The notes: a model not told the origin generated them from the sequence alone. Counted from the stretch's first letter, positions 54,211 through 63,391 are shown. The stretch is 64,000 nt of DNA from Bin5 sp965242905 (GCA_965242905.1 CBDETM010000002.1:4588001-4652000), one strand, 5' to 3'. Translations and numbers: made by a program.

Positions 54211-55463
54211 GGCCCTTCATTCAGATCCCGCCAGCGGGCGAGCGCAGACAGGACGTCCTGATGGGCTGGGCTCATTTCCTCTGTAGTGAGGACCTCCCTC
54301 TGGACACCCAACCGTTGCCAGCGTTCAAAGAGACTTCCCGCCGCGGCGTCGACTTGCAGCCCGGGATCGATTGGACGCAACCCGAATTCGAGCGCCTTGT
54401 GCTGTTGAGCTTCGCTGAGTAAGAACTCTTGGAATGCTAGCGCTGCATTTTTCTGTAACGCAGAAGTCTCAGGACCTGTCCAGATCGCAAAAGGAAAGTC
54501 AAACCAGGTCGTCACTCTCGGATAGTGAAGAGCCATCGGCTCCCGCCAACGCGACTGGATTCCCTCCATATTCTGGAGCAGATCGCTTTCCAGGAACTGC
54601 CCCCCGTCACCCGCAGTGTAGCCGAACAAGGCCACCCTTTCTGCACCGCTTGTGCCTCCACCGCCGAAGTTGGTCGCCGCCATCGTCGTCTCGGTCAGCC
54701 AGTCCCCGAACCTGGGGTCCGAAACGTCTTCAACCGAAATCTCCGTTCTGCCATGGAACTCGCCTGCCGCCGCGACGATGGCCGCTAGCCCGCTAGCACT
54801 TCTGCCGGAAACGGAGACAGCCAGCTTGAAATTGCCCCAGGCGGGATCGCCTCCCAACTCCTTCCAACCCGTCGGCGCGACGGCTGCTCTGTGAACTGTC
54901 GACCAGGAAATGGGACCGAGATTCTCAAGCAAGGGTACCCCCCTGCTTCGAAAAAGTCCCCAGACAAGAAGCGTTTTTGCCACTGGCCTCATGCCATATT
55001 CGCCGTCGCCTAGAAACCGGTCTTGACCAATTCGATCTCGAAGTGAGGCGTTGGCAAACTCTACAAGATAGCGGCTATCTGCAATCCACGCGGCAGGAAG
55101 CTTCTGGAGGGTTTCCAACTCATCACGAGGCAGGCCTTCGAGGGGTACTTCCGACTTCAGGGCAGCGAACTCGTTCCGCTCCCACTTACCGAGCGCGACC
55201 AGGCCATCCATTGGAATGATTTCAACATCGACAGCCGCACCCCCAGTTCGGTGGCTAGCTGCACTGAACTCGTCAGCCGCCTTTCTCACCCACTTTTCCA
55301 CAGGAAGGGCCGTGATCACGCGAATCCGGACGACATCGGGGCGGGCGGCAGCCACGCCCGGGCCGGCAACGTCGCCGCTAACTGTCCGCCAGACCAGCGT
55401 CCCGACCACGAACAGCGCCGCCGCCGACAGAACGGCAACACCGAATAAACGTGCTCGATTCAT
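54207..55463 (-). CDS. Solute-binding-protein-like membrane-anchored or secreted protein
   Basis: The 418-residue protein has an N-terminal anchor or signal (ARLFGVAVLSAAALFVVGTL) and an ABC-type substrate-binding fold. Segments such as IRVITALPVEKWVRKAADEF and FAIWTGPETSALQKNAALAF are typical of extracellular solute-binding proteins. The ligand is not known. I use the ATG at 55463 because it overlaps the previous gene's stop by 4 bases (ATGA); an upstream ATG at 55499 would overlap it more. It also overlaps the next gene by 4 bases, so three genes are translationally coupled. Confidence 0.78.
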   Translation of the reverse strand: MNRARLFGVAVLSAAALFVVGTLVWRTVSGDVAGPGVAAARPDVVRIRVITALPVEKWVRKAADEFSAASHRTGGAAVDVEIIPMDGLVALGKWERNEFAALKSEVPLEGLPRDELETLQKLPAAWIADSRYLVEFANASLRDRIGQDRFLGDGEYGMRPVAKTLLVWGLFRSRGVPLLENLGPISWSTVHRAAVAPTGWKELGGDPAWGNFKLAVSVSGRSASGLAAIVAAAGEFHGRTEISVEDVSDPRFGDWLTETTMAATNFGGGGTSGAERVALFGYTAGDGGQFLESDLLQNMEGIQSRWREPMALHYPRVTTWFDFPFAIWTGPETSALQKNAALAFQEFLLSEAQQHKALEFGLRPIDPGLQVDAAAGSLFERWQRLGVQREVLTTEEMSPAHQDVLSALARWRDLNEGP

Positions 55464-55807
55464 TCTGCCTGTGCCAGCGGGGAGCCGCAGAAGCTGCAAA
55501 CCGCGTTCAGTTCCGCAGACGTTCCTTCGCGAAGCTCACGCGGGGTCGCGGCCCCGCAAGACGCACACTGCGCTGCATACCGCAAGGCTGCCGGCTGCTC
55601 CACCTCCAACGGCTCATCTACTCGCAAAGGAATGTCATCTGGCCCCGGCTCCGAACGCCCGAGGTATGCTCCCACCAGGCTGGTTACACCGACTAGGACA
55701 AGAATCCCTGGCCAAATCCAGTCGGTGGCAAACAGGATAGCCAGCCCAATCATGAAGACTGCCCCGGTCAGTCCCTGGCGAGGAGCGGCAAATTTCGAAG
55801 TTTTCAT
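55460..55807 (-). CDS. Small membrane protein with C-terminal zinc ribbon
   Basis: The 115-residue protein has two predicted membrane helices (about 15-30 and 33-50: GAVFMIGLAILFATDWIWPG, ILVLVGVTSLVGAYL) and a C-terminal zinc-ribbon-like pattern, CASCG and CSFCG 25 residues apart. It is the first gene of a three-gene operon with SBP-like and SBP-VWA proteins, all overlapping by 4 bases. It could be a membrane adaptor. No family is recognised with confidence. Confidence 0.7.
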   Translation of the reverse strand: MKTSKFAAPRQGLTGAVFMIGLAILFATDWIWPGILVLVGVTSLVGAYLGRSEPGPDDIPLRVDEPLEVEQPAALRYAAQCASCGAATPRELREGTSAELNAVCSFCGSPLAQAE

Positions 55808-56026
55808 GGGTTAAGGATTCCTGCTATGGTCCACACCTTCGCTATAGCGTTAGATTCTACTACAGTCTGGCTGGAGGCAACACTATCGCCAAAGGTGGGA
55901 TTTGAGGTCTTTCTCCCACCCACAATTGAAGCGCAGACATTCAGAATCCCTTTATTTGCGCGAAACAAACAAGAGACGGTCACAGACAACGTAAATTGTG
56001 ATGAGGCCCAGGTGTTAGAGGGAGCG

Positions 56027-57229
56027 TTACTGAATCATCCCTTGCCGGCTATGCGAGGGCTGCACTCTTCGTTGTGAAGCACCCGTACTTCTGCCTCGAG
56101 CTAGCCTCTTGCTCCGATTAATGACGTAACTGTTCCATGCCATCTGGCTCATGCCCGAAGATGCGGCTTGAACATAGTGCACTAGGCGACCGTCAATGCG
56201 TCTATCTCCCGCATACTGGCAAAGCATGGAACGACTGATTTTGCCACCCAGTATCTCTTCAATGAGCCAGTTTTCGTACTGGGGAGTATTCCGGGCAGGT
56301 GGCCGACGGTCCTGGTTTGGTCGAATGACATCTCCCTTGCCTGCAACGTCAGCCTCGGAAGACGCCTCTTGCGTTTGTACACGGCGAAGTGTCGCTTCGG
56401 TCTCCTCAAGCCTCTTCTCCATTTCTTGGAATGTTTCCGTCATTGCCAGCATCTGTTTCTCGGCTCTGAACTGACCAGCTTCAGCAGCAAGTGCGCGCCT
56501 TTCAGCTTCCTGGCGGGCGGATTCATTTCTGAGAGCCAAATCCTCAGCGCTTCGCCTGGCAGCTTCTGCAGCAACTGCACGCTGATTCGTGAGAACTCGC
56601 GAGATCTCTAAGGCCTTAGTCTGTTCATGAGCCTCCCGTCTTTTCGCTTCAGCGACACGAGCCCTTTCCTCGGCCGCGAGCACCGATACATCCGCTTTCC
56701 GTGTCTCCCTTTCCCTCAGAACAATGGTGGCAGTATCTGCTTCTGCGGAAGTCTTGGCCGCCGCACGAATTCCCTCTTTGAGGCGGGAGACTGCCACTTG
56801 TTCCTCACTGGCCCTGATGCTGCCGAGCACATAAGCAATGTGGCAAAGACTTCCTTGCGTGAACTCGGCATCTAAATCACGTAAGTGGGGAGGATGCGAT
56901 GCCCTATTCCTCGCTACTCTGATTTTCCTTAGTTTTCGAATGATCCTTCGATCTCCACCAAAGCGAGAAGAGAAGACTTCCTCCCAGTAAGTTTCTGTGA
57001 CAGTGGCGAAGTAGCTGACCTCCATAGCTGACAAAAGGTCAGGGCTGGCATGATGGTTTCTGGCAAAGTTTGTGCTCTGTTCACCATTTAGAGATCGCTC
57101 CAAGGCGATTCGCACTGTTGCGCCTGGAGCATGGCGAAGACACTCAATGAAGAAAGGACGCATTTTATCCAGAAAGATGTCCAATGCCTTTATGAGCGCA
57201 TCTTTGTTCGGTCGGTCTATGATTGGCAT
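56027..57229 (-). CDS. Swt1-like HEPN domain protein with long coiled coil
   Basis: The 400-residue protein starts with a HEPN-like helical domain (DALIKALDIFLDKMRPFFIE) with the RX4H motif RNRASH near residue 117, as in Swt1-type HEPN RNases. A charged coiled coil (about 170-310, Ala/Glu/Arg-rich) and a basic C-terminal helical domain with GGKISRSMLCQYAGDRRIDG follow. HEPN proteins are often ribonucleases in defence or toxin systems; activity here is inferred from one motif. I chose ATG 57229, preceded by GGGGGA, over one at 57289. It is less GC-rich than the neighbours and has no evident partner. Confidence 0.62.
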   Translation of the reverse strand: MPIIDRPNKDALIKALDIFLDKMRPFFIECLRHAPGATVRIALERSLNGEQSTNFARNHHASPDLLSAMEVSYFATVTETYWEEVFSSRFGGDRRIIRKLRKIRVARNRASHPPHLRDLDAEFTQGSLCHIAYVLGSIRASEEQVAVSRLKEGIRAAAKTSAEADTATIVLRERETRKADVSVLAAEERARVAEAKRREAHEQTKALEISRVLTNQRAVAAEAARRSAEDLALRNESARQEAERRALAAEAGQFRAEKQMLAMTETFQEMEKRLEETEATLRRVQTQEASSEADVAGKGDVIRPNQDRRPPARNTPQYENWLIEEILGGKISRSMLCQYAGDRRIDGRLVHYVQAASSGMSQMAWNSYVINRSKRLARGRSTGASQRRVQPSHSRQGMIQ

Positions 57230-57953
57230 TGTTCCCCCGCTCCATTCGTTTGGAAGAGTCCAGCATGTTGAATCATCAACCGAATCCACGCCACACCTGT
57301 CAAGAAGGACTCCCCAGTTGGGGGATTAAGTGCAATCGTCTTTCATTGCAACGGCGGCCAGCCTATGTGGCTAACAGAAGCGTGGGTGGCGAGGTGAGGT
57401 CAAGTCATGTGAGTGGCCCCAGTCCCTTTTTTGTGTCCTCTTGATTCTTTTGGGCACTGCTGATTGAGGTTAAGTGGGGTATGTCCTAGTTTATCGGTTC
57501 TTGGTTGACAATGGATGACATTTAGCCGACCAAGTAGCTGACAGAGTGCCGACAGGAACCTCTTTACCTGACAGTGAGACGTCTGTGCGCGGCCCTCGTC
57601 TCTATTGGCCCAAGAGAGTCGGCCCTCCCTGCTCGAAACGAAAGTGCATCTTCCGGAGAGGACCCCCGTCAGGACGGAAGCTTCGAACTCGCAGCCAGGC
57701 TGAAAGATGATGTGACTCTCAGCATTCGGCGGAGATGCCCAAGTTTTGGTCGCCCCACTCTCGGATTTATTTCTCACCAAGTAACCACCGAATGAGGGGC
57801 CGGGATTCCGCCTTCAGCAGACCGGCACTCCCGAGGCCTTACATGCCCTCTCCCGAAATCGGTAAGCCGCTCAACAGTAATCGGAAGAATCAATCCAAAA
57901 AATTGCGTAATTCTCGCGTAAAATGTCTAGAGAAGTGTGCGCGAATCGGCTCT
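57230..57953. other. Intergenic region between divergent genes
   Basis: About 720 bases with no convincing gene. It has a small TCCCC-AGTT(G)-GGGGA hairpin near 57310-57326 close to the HEPN gene start, and short weak open frames. Confidence 0.45.
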
Positions 57954-57982
57954 TTGACAAAAGGAGCAAAATGGTTTATATC
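57954..57982 (+). promoter_or_regulatory. Sigma-70-like promoter upstream of the LysM gene
   Basis: TTGACA (57954-57959) and TATATC (57977-57982) are exactly 17 bases apart. Initiation would fall about 115 bases before the LysM GTG. It conflicts with the small frame at 57971, whose start would lie upstream of the transcript. Confidence 0.4.
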
Positions 57983-58087
57983 CCGGTTAAAGAACCCCCG
58001 TTTGAACCGGAAAATGCGGCAGTCCGTACGGAAAGGAAAGTCAGTACGATACAAGTCTTAGAGCTTATCCCAGGAAGTCCAGAATGA
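57971..58087 (+). CDS. Possible 38-residue small protein upstream of the LysM gene
   Basis: ATG at 57971 with a strong AAAGGAG site four bases upstream opens a 38-codon frame: MVYIPVKEPPFEPENAAVRT, then ERKVSTIQVLELIPGSPE and TGA. Composition is plausible for a protein and it ends 19 bases before the LysM gene's GTG, so it could be a leader peptide or coupled small gene. No family is recognised. If the promoter at 57954-57982 is the real one, this frame would not be translated. Confidence 0.4.
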   Translation: MVYIPVKEPPFEPENAAVRTERKVSTIQVLELIPGSPE

Positions 58088-58106
58088 ACCACATAGGAGG
58101 AATATC

Positions 58107-59279
58107 GTGATCCCTGCAGATATTTCGCCTGCCAGATCGACTTGGCGGCCGCAACGAGCATCTCTGGCCACTCTGTTCATGTTATTGTTGTCGCTGTTGA
58201 TGGTTCCCCAGCCGGTAGTCGCAGCCCCCGCAGAACGCCCAACTTCCCGCCAGACATACGTCCACATCATCAGACCAGGCGAATCCCTCGTCAACATCGC
58301 TGCGCTATACGGCATTTCGGTCGAGGACTTGAGGGCTTCCAACAACCTCGTGAACCGGGCCCAACTGGTCAGTTGCACACCCAATGCCGACAGTACGCAA
58401 GCGAAAGGCACAGTGCGGGTCAACGGCCAACCCGCCAGCGGTTTTCGGGTTGTTTTCAGTTGGCATCCGGACGAGACAGTAGTAGCCATGGCGGTTTCCG
58501 GAGGAGGAGGCCAGGAAGGCGGCCAGTATAGCCACATTCTTGGAGGAAGCGCTCGCGAAGGGAATTGGTGGTTCTGGATTGAAAACAGTTCCGGTGTCCG
58601 TATTTCGGAAATGGCTTACGTTCACACGGACAGACTACCCCATGAGGGCAAGTGCCAGCGGGCTGTGATCGATTTCGACATCCAGGACCCGGCGCTTACT
58701 TATGTTGGGCGCAAACTGCAGATACCATTGGTGGCGCTGCCCGTGTCGACTCAGCCCGTGACAGCAAAGCCCCTGCCTCCGAAGCCTTCGGGCACCAAAA
58801 CTGTCTTCGGGCACGTCGTGAGGTCTGGCGAAACGCTTGCCAGCATTGCTGAAGCCTATGGTGCATCGCTTCAGGAACTGAAGACGTCGAACAGCCTCGT
58901 TAACGGGGCTAACTTGGTGCGTTGCGACGCCAATGCTGGAAGCACACGTGCGCTGGGCACAGTGCGGTTAAACGGCCATCCTGTCAATGACTATCGGGTA
59001 GCCTTCAGTTGGCAGCCGGACGGGGAAGTTGTGGCTAGAAAAAGCTCCTCCGAGGGCGGCCAGTACACTCACATTCTTCTGGCGTCCGGGCCCAGGGAAG
59101 GGAGTTGGTGGTTCTGGATCGAAAACGAAGACGGCCACCGCATATCAGAAATGGCGCATGTCCGCACAGACAAAGATCATCAAGCGGGCAGTTGTCAGCA
59201 TGCGGTGATTGATTTCGACATCCACGATCCACACCTTACCTACATTGGGCGAAAGCTACACATCCCATCCGCGGGGTAA
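58107..59279 (+). CDS. Exported protein with two LysM domains, each interrupted by an inserted domain
   Basis: The 390-residue protein has an N-terminal signal (ATLFMLLLSLLMVPQPVVAA). Two LysM heads (residues 52-86, HIIRPGESLVNIAALYG; 235-270, HVVRSGETLASIAEAYG) are each followed by about 110 residues, after which the LysM tail appears (TYVGRKLQIP at 198-207, TYIGRKLHIP at 378-387). The inserts are homologous to each other and share GTVRxNG, WWFWIEN, and a Cys pair (C90/C183 and C273/C363) likely to form a disulfide. LysM binds peptidoglycan or chitin-like glycans; the insert's ligand is unknown. The start is GTG with AGGAGG six bases upstream. Confidence 0.8.
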   Translation: MIPADISPARSTWRPQRASLATLFMLLLSLLMVPQPVVAAPAERPTSRQTYVHIIRPGESLVNIAALYGISVEDLRASNNLVNRAQLVSCTPNADSTQAKGTVRVNGQPASGFRVVFSWHPDETVVAMAVSGGGGQEGGQYSHILGGSAREGNWWFWIENSSGVRISEMAYVHTDRLPHEGKCQRAVIDFDIQDPALTYVGRKLQIPLVALPVSTQPVTAKPLPPKPSGTKTVFGHVVRSGETLASIAEAYGASLQELKTSNSLVNGANLVRCDANAGSTRALGTVRLNGHPVNDYRVAFSWQPDGEVVARKSSSEGGQYTHILLASGPREGSWWFWIENEDGHRISEMAHVRTDKDHQAGSCQHAVIDFDIHDPHLTYIGRKLHIPSAG

Positions 59280-59379
59280 GGTCCGTCAGCACGCGCTGAT
59301 CCGACGGGGCCCGAGTCGAACATAGGCCTCTTGCTGGAATGAGGATGACGGCGAAGGCTTGGTAAATCGTCGGCCATAT

Positions 59380-59412
59380 GGGGGTGACAATAGACTGTCA
59401 TCCCCTTTACTT
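59380..59412 (+). terminator. Terminator-like hairpin after the LysM gene
   Basis: GGGGTGACA (59381-59389) pairs with TGTCATCCCC (59396-59405) with one bulged T, loop ATAGAC, followed by TTTACTTT. It lies 100 bases past the LysM stop. Confidence 0.5.
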
Positions 59413-59572
59413 TCCCTACGTTTTTGAGAGTATCTGGCAGGTACTTTGAAGCGAGTACAAACGCAATCCCAGACGTACTTCGTGAGTACAACCTGCAGCC
59501 GCACCTTCTTGGAGTGGCTCCCCTTCAACCGAGTAGCAGCCTTATTTTGCACGCATCGCAGGGAGCAATTTG

Positions 59573-59581
59573 TGGTATAAT
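59573..59581 (+). promoter_or_regulatory. Extended -10 promoter element before the AAA ATPase gene
   Basis: TGGTATAAT matches an extended -10 box, 101 bases upstream of the ATG at 59682. No good -35 is at the right distance. Confidence 0.4.
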
Positions 59582-59681
59582 TGTCGGCATCGACGGGATG
59601 GCAATGAGACTCGGCGGCACCAGGCAGGCCGTAAACGCTGGCGATTCACACTGGAGGTTGGCCACCGGTGTGGGATATCCG

Positions 59682-61121
59682 ATGATTACCCGTATTGAAC
59701 TCGATGGCTTCAAAACTTTCCAGGAATTCTCTCTGGATCTGTCACCTCTTCAGGTCATCGTGGGCGCCAACGGAGTGGGTAAGAGCAATCTCTTCGATGC
59801 GCTTCATTTGCTGGGGCGCCTTGCCGACTCTAAGATTGCTACATCGTTTCACGAAATGAGGAGTGACGTTGGCGAGCTTTTCTTGGTCCGTCCGCATGGC
59901 GGGTCGGCTGATCGTATCCGTCTGGCGATCGAGTTGCTGGTCAATCAGAGAGTGTGCGACGACTGGGGCGCCAGTCTAGAGCTCAAATTCCCCCGTATGC
60001 GCTATGAGTTGGAAGTTGTTCGTCTCAGGGACGCCCAGGGACAGGAACGGCTTATCGTCGACCATGAGTTTCTGGCGCCAATCCCGCGTCAGAGTGATAG
60101 ATGGACGAAGGCCAACAAGCTGGATACCGGCGGCCAATGGATTCCGGCAATGACAGGTGGACGATCTTCGCCTTTCATTTCCACACACAAGAGCAAGAGA
60201 GAAACGACTCTGGTCCTGCATCAGGACGGCAGGAGCGGCAGGCGTGACATCGAGGCTGCAAAGGCCGAGCGAACTCTGTTGGGCGGAGCAAGAAATATAG
60301 AGTTTCCACATGCATTTGCCGCTGCCGAAGAAATGCGTGCTTGGCGATTCTTACAACTCGACCCGGAAATCCTGCGGCAGCCCAGCCCCGCGACTGCGCC
60401 TGCAAAACTGGTTGACGGTGGCAGAAACCTGCCGAACGTGCTGGCACGCATGAAAGCCGCCGATCCCTTGCTGCTGGCAGACGTTTCTCAAGACCTGGCC
60501 AGCCACTTGCCCGGCGCGATGCAGGTCGACGTCGATGAAGATCGCGAGGCCGGTCGTACTGTGATCTGGGCGAAGGCCGAGGACGGAAGGCGATTTTCGT
60601 CGCGAGCTCTTTCAGACGGGGCGCTGCGTGCGCTCGCACTGGTTACACTAAAGAACGATCCTGAGCACGGTGGCCTCCTCTGTTTTGAGGATCCGGAAAA
60701 CAGCGTTCATCCTTCCCGATTAAAGGATTTGACGCGAATTCTTCTGGGCTTGTCTACCGATTTTTCGTCGTCGGATCGTGATGACACACCCTTGCGTCAG
60801 GTAATCTGCAATACACATTCTCCCGTCTTTATTAGTCACCCGGACGTACTGTCGCATGTACTCTTTGCCCACCTAGCCCCCCGCACAGACGCCGCCGGCA
60901 AGACCCGGTATCCTCCCGTTACTCGCATGGTGCCCGTCATTCCTGATCCGCTCCAACCGGCGCTCCCAATCCCCGAAGAGGTGCAGAGCTTCACACTCAG
61001 CGAAGTGCAGAGCTACTTGGAAAGCGCCGATTTGGGGGCTGCACGAATACAATTGGGGACGCATCTGGCACGCGACCACGGCGGAATCGTTGGCAATGAT
61101 GATTTGGAGAATGCCGCCTAG
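59682..61121 (+). CDS. AAA family ATPase (AAA_21/SMC-like)
   Basis: The 479-residue protein starts with MITRIELDGFKTFQEFSLDL and Walker A GANGVGKSN (about residues 31-39), typical of RecF/SMC-like ATPases. The ABC signature region is SDGALRALALVTL, Walker B LLCFEDPENSVHPSRL, and the H-loop QVICNTHSPVFIS. There is a C-terminal helical region rather than a TOPRIM domain, so it is not a full OLD protein. Members often occur in defence or mobile loci, but no nuclease partner adjoins it. I start at 59682; the open frame upstream to 59424 lacks coding character and includes the promoter. Confidence 0.8.
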   Translation: MITRIELDGFKTFQEFSLDLSPLQVIVGANGVGKSNLFDALHLLGRLADSKIATSFHEMRSDVGELFLVRPHGGSADRIRLAIELLVNQRVCDDWGASLELKFPRMRYELEVVRLRDAQGQERLIVDHEFLAPIPRQSDRWTKANKLDTGGQWIPAMTGGRSSPFISTHKSKRETTLVLHQDGRSGRRDIEAAKAERTLLGGARNIEFPHAFAAAEEMRAWRFLQLDPEILRQPSPATAPAKLVDGGRNLPNVLARMKAADPLLLADVSQDLASHLPGAMQVDVDEDREAGRTVIWAKAEDGRRFSSRALSDGALRALALVTLKNDPEHGGLLCFEDPENSVHPSRLKDLTRILLGLSTDFSSSDRDDTPLRQVICNTHSPVFISHPDVLSHVLFAHLAPRTDAAGKTRYPPVTRMVPVIPDPLQPALPIPEEVQSFTLSEVQSYLESADLGAARIQLGTHLARDHGGIVGNDDLENAA

Positions 61122-61221
61122 GTGCCTTCAGCCGGCACCACACGTCGCTCGAGATCGCGACTCATTTCCTCCACCTCCGAATTCGTTCAGCAGTCGAAAA
61201 ATAGAGTAAAATAGGAGCACC

Positions 61222-62277
61222 ATGCCTAATATCCAACCTTCTGTCTTGCGAGACGTCGGCTATCAACTATTTGAATCTTCAGGCTGCACACCTGAAGATT
61301 CTCGGGCTGTGGTTGACCACCTCGTTGAGTCAAACCTCTTCGGCCACGACTCGCACGGCGCTATTCGCTACTACGAATACACGCGCGCGATTCGTGAGGG
61401 CCACTTCCAACCCCGGGCTACCCCTACAATTGTGCGTGACTATCCGAGTACTGCGGTTGTGGACGCTGGCGGTGCTCTGGGTCAGGTCGGCGCCACTTTC
61501 GCAATAAATCTGGCGATTGAGAAAGCCCGACAGCACGGTCTGGCCACAGTTACCCTTCGCAACACAAGCCACGTGGGTCGCGCCGGGGCTTACCCCCTGA
61601 TGGCGGCTCGCCAGGGAAACATGATCGCCCTGGCATTCGTGAACGCCGGGCGGCTCGGCTACCAAATCGCCCCGTTTGGCGGGCTGGAGGGTCGCTTAAG
61701 TACGAACCCCATCGCGTTTTCAGCGCCTCGCCTCGAAACGGAACCGATCCTTGTAGACATGACAACCTCTGTCGTCGCCGAAGGCAAAGTTCGTGTCGCA
61801 ATCAATCAGGGCAGTCAGGTTCCCGAGGGATGGCTAATTGACGCCAAAGGAAATCCAACAACCGAGCCAAACGACTTCAGGGCCGACCCGCCCGGCGCCA
61901 TCCTGCCACTGGGAGGGGTAGTAGCCCACAAGGGCTTCGCTCTCGGTCTTGTGGTAGAATTGCTTGGCGGTGCGCTCAGCGGTGAAGGCTGTGCCGACGG
62001 CTCCCGGACCATGAGGAGCAATGGCGTTCTCTTCACTGTATACAACATCGAGCACTTTACCGAGCTCTCTACCTACTATGAGGAAGTAGAGGGTTTACTC
62101 CGCCACGTCAAATCAAGCCGCCTCGCGCCGGGATTCGAGGAAATTTTGGCCCCGGGCGAGCCGGAGTTTCGTAGCGCAGAGCGCAAAGAAAAGGATGGCA
62201 TCGAAATCGATGAAACAACCTGGGCCAACATCTGCCAGGAAGGACGCATTCTGGGTCTCGATCCAGACAGCTGGTAG
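61222..62277 (+). CDS. Ldh2-family malate/L-lactate dehydrogenase-type oxidoreductase
   Basis: The 351-residue protein belongs to the Ldh_2 (COG2055) NAD(P)-dependent oxidoreductases. Catalytic His is in NTSHVGRAGAYPLMAARQGN, and landmarks GHDSHGAIRYYEYTRAI and VDMTTSVVAEGKVRVA are conserved. Substrates in this family include malate, L-lactate, ureidoglycolate and 2,3-diketogulonate, so the substrate cannot be fixed. The gene is followed 73 bases later by a corrinoid methyltransferase gene, but functional linkage is uncertain. Confidence 0.85.
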   Translation: MPNIQPSVLRDVGYQLFESSGCTPEDSRAVVDHLVESNLFGHDSHGAIRYYEYTRAIREGHFQPRATPTIVRDYPSTAVVDAGGALGQVGATFAINLAIEKARQHGLATVTLRNTSHVGRAGAYPLMAARQGNMIALAFVNAGRLGYQIAPFGGLEGRLSTNPIAFSAPRLETEPILVDMTTSVVAEGKVRVAINQGSQVPEGWLIDAKGNPTTEPNDFRADPPGAILPLGGVVAHKGFALGLVVELLGGALSGEGCADGSRTMRSNGVLFTVYNIEHFTELSTYYEEVEGLLRHVKSSRLAPGFEEILAPGEPEFRSAERKEKDGIEIDETTWANICQEGRILGLDPDSW

Positions 62278-62350
62278 AGTACGCCCTATCTCACCAGCCA
62301 TTTCTCTGGTGCACGAACGGATCCGAAAGCAACGCTGAAGGGAGCAAGCC

Positions 62351-63376
62351 ATGGAAAAGATGACTTCGAAACAGCGTTTTTTGGCTGGGCTGAACGGCGA
62401 TCCTGTAGACAGGCCTCCGGCGGCCAGCATTGTTTCGGTGATCACCTACGAGTTGATGGACATTACTGGCGCCCACTTCCCCCATGCCAATGTTGAGCCC
62501 GAACCCATGGCGACCCTGTCCGCGGGCGCGCACGAAGTGATGGGGTTCGATAGCGTAATGCCCATCTTTAGCATCGCACAGGAAGCGATGGCACTCGGAT
62601 GCCAGGTCGATTGGTCCGATACCGATATGATGCCCAACCCGACCGATTCGCCTTGGGCCGATCGCGATGTGGAGATCAAGTTGCCTGACGGTTTTCCCGA
62701 CTCGTTCCTGGAAGACAAATACGTCAAGTGCTCCATTGACGCAATTCGGCTGCTCAAAGAACACTTTGGCGATGAGGTCATGATTCTGGGCAAAGTCATG
62801 GGTCCCTGGACACTTTCCTACCACTGCTACAATACACAGGAGTTCCTCTTCGACACGATTATGGACCCGGACCGCGTTCGCAAATCGCTGGAAACGTTGG
62901 CGCCTGTCCCGCTGGTCTATGCCGCGGCACAACTGGATGCAGGCGCAGACGCCATTGTCTGGGCAGACCACGCCACCGGCGACCTCGTTCGTAACACAAT
63001 GTATCGGGATTTTCTTCTTCCCCATCACCAGGAGCTTGTTCCTCAAGTAGACGCGCCTGTCATTCTGCACTGCTGCGGGAGGACACTGGATCGGGTCGAA
63101 TACTTCAGCGAGGCCGGCTTTACCTGCTATCATTTCGAGTCGGCCAACGCGCCCGATCTGATGGTCGAAAAGACAGCCGGTAAGATGAAGTTGACTGGCA
63201 ATGTCAACAACCCCATCACTCTGTACGCTCGAGGACCGGCAGAAGCACGCGCCGAAGCGCAAGCTGCCATTGACGCCGGCGTCGACATCATCGCCCCTGA
63301 ATGCGCCGTTCCATTGCAGGCGCCGGTCGCCAACCTCAGGGCAATTGTGGAAACCTGCATAGACAATCCCCATTAA
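62351..63376 (+). CDS. Uroporphyrinogen decarboxylase-fold (MtaA/CmuA-type) methyltransferase
   Basis: The 341-residue protein has the UroD TIM-barrel fold of methylcobamide methyltransferases (MtaA/MtbA/CmuA). Zinc-ligand motifs are ILHCCGRTLDRVEYF (His-x-Cys) and PECAVPLQAP (Cys). MTSKQRFLAGLNGDPVDRPP is the family's N-terminus. It would move a methyl group between a corrinoid protein and an acceptor; coenzyme M is unlikely in a bacterium, so tetrahydrofolate or another acceptor is more plausible. GGAG precedes the ATG. The corrinoid protein gene starts 15 bases after its stop. Confidence 0.85.
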   Translation: MEKMTSKQRFLAGLNGDPVDRPPAASIVSVITYELMDITGAHFPHANVEPEPMATLSAGAHEVMGFDSVMPIFSIAQEAMALGCQVDWSDTDMMPNPTDSPWADRDVEIKLPDGFPDSFLEDKYVKCSIDAIRLLKEHFGDEVMILGKVMGPWTLSYHCYNTQEFLFDTIMDPDRVRKSLETLAPVPLVYAAAQLDAGADAIVWADHATGDLVRNTMYRDFLLPHHQELVPQVDAPVILHCCGRTLDRVEYFSEAGFTCYHFESANAPDLMVEKTAGKMKLTGNVNNPITLYARGPAEARAEAQAAIDAGVDIIAPECAVPLQAPVANLRAIVETCIDNPH

Positions 63377-63391
63377 CAGGAGCCCTGTACC

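Noticed and set aside
59424..59681. N-terminal extension of the AAA ATPase by 86 residues
   Set aside because: The extension includes an extended -10 element, lacks coding character, and the ATPase fold starts naturally at MITRIELDGF.
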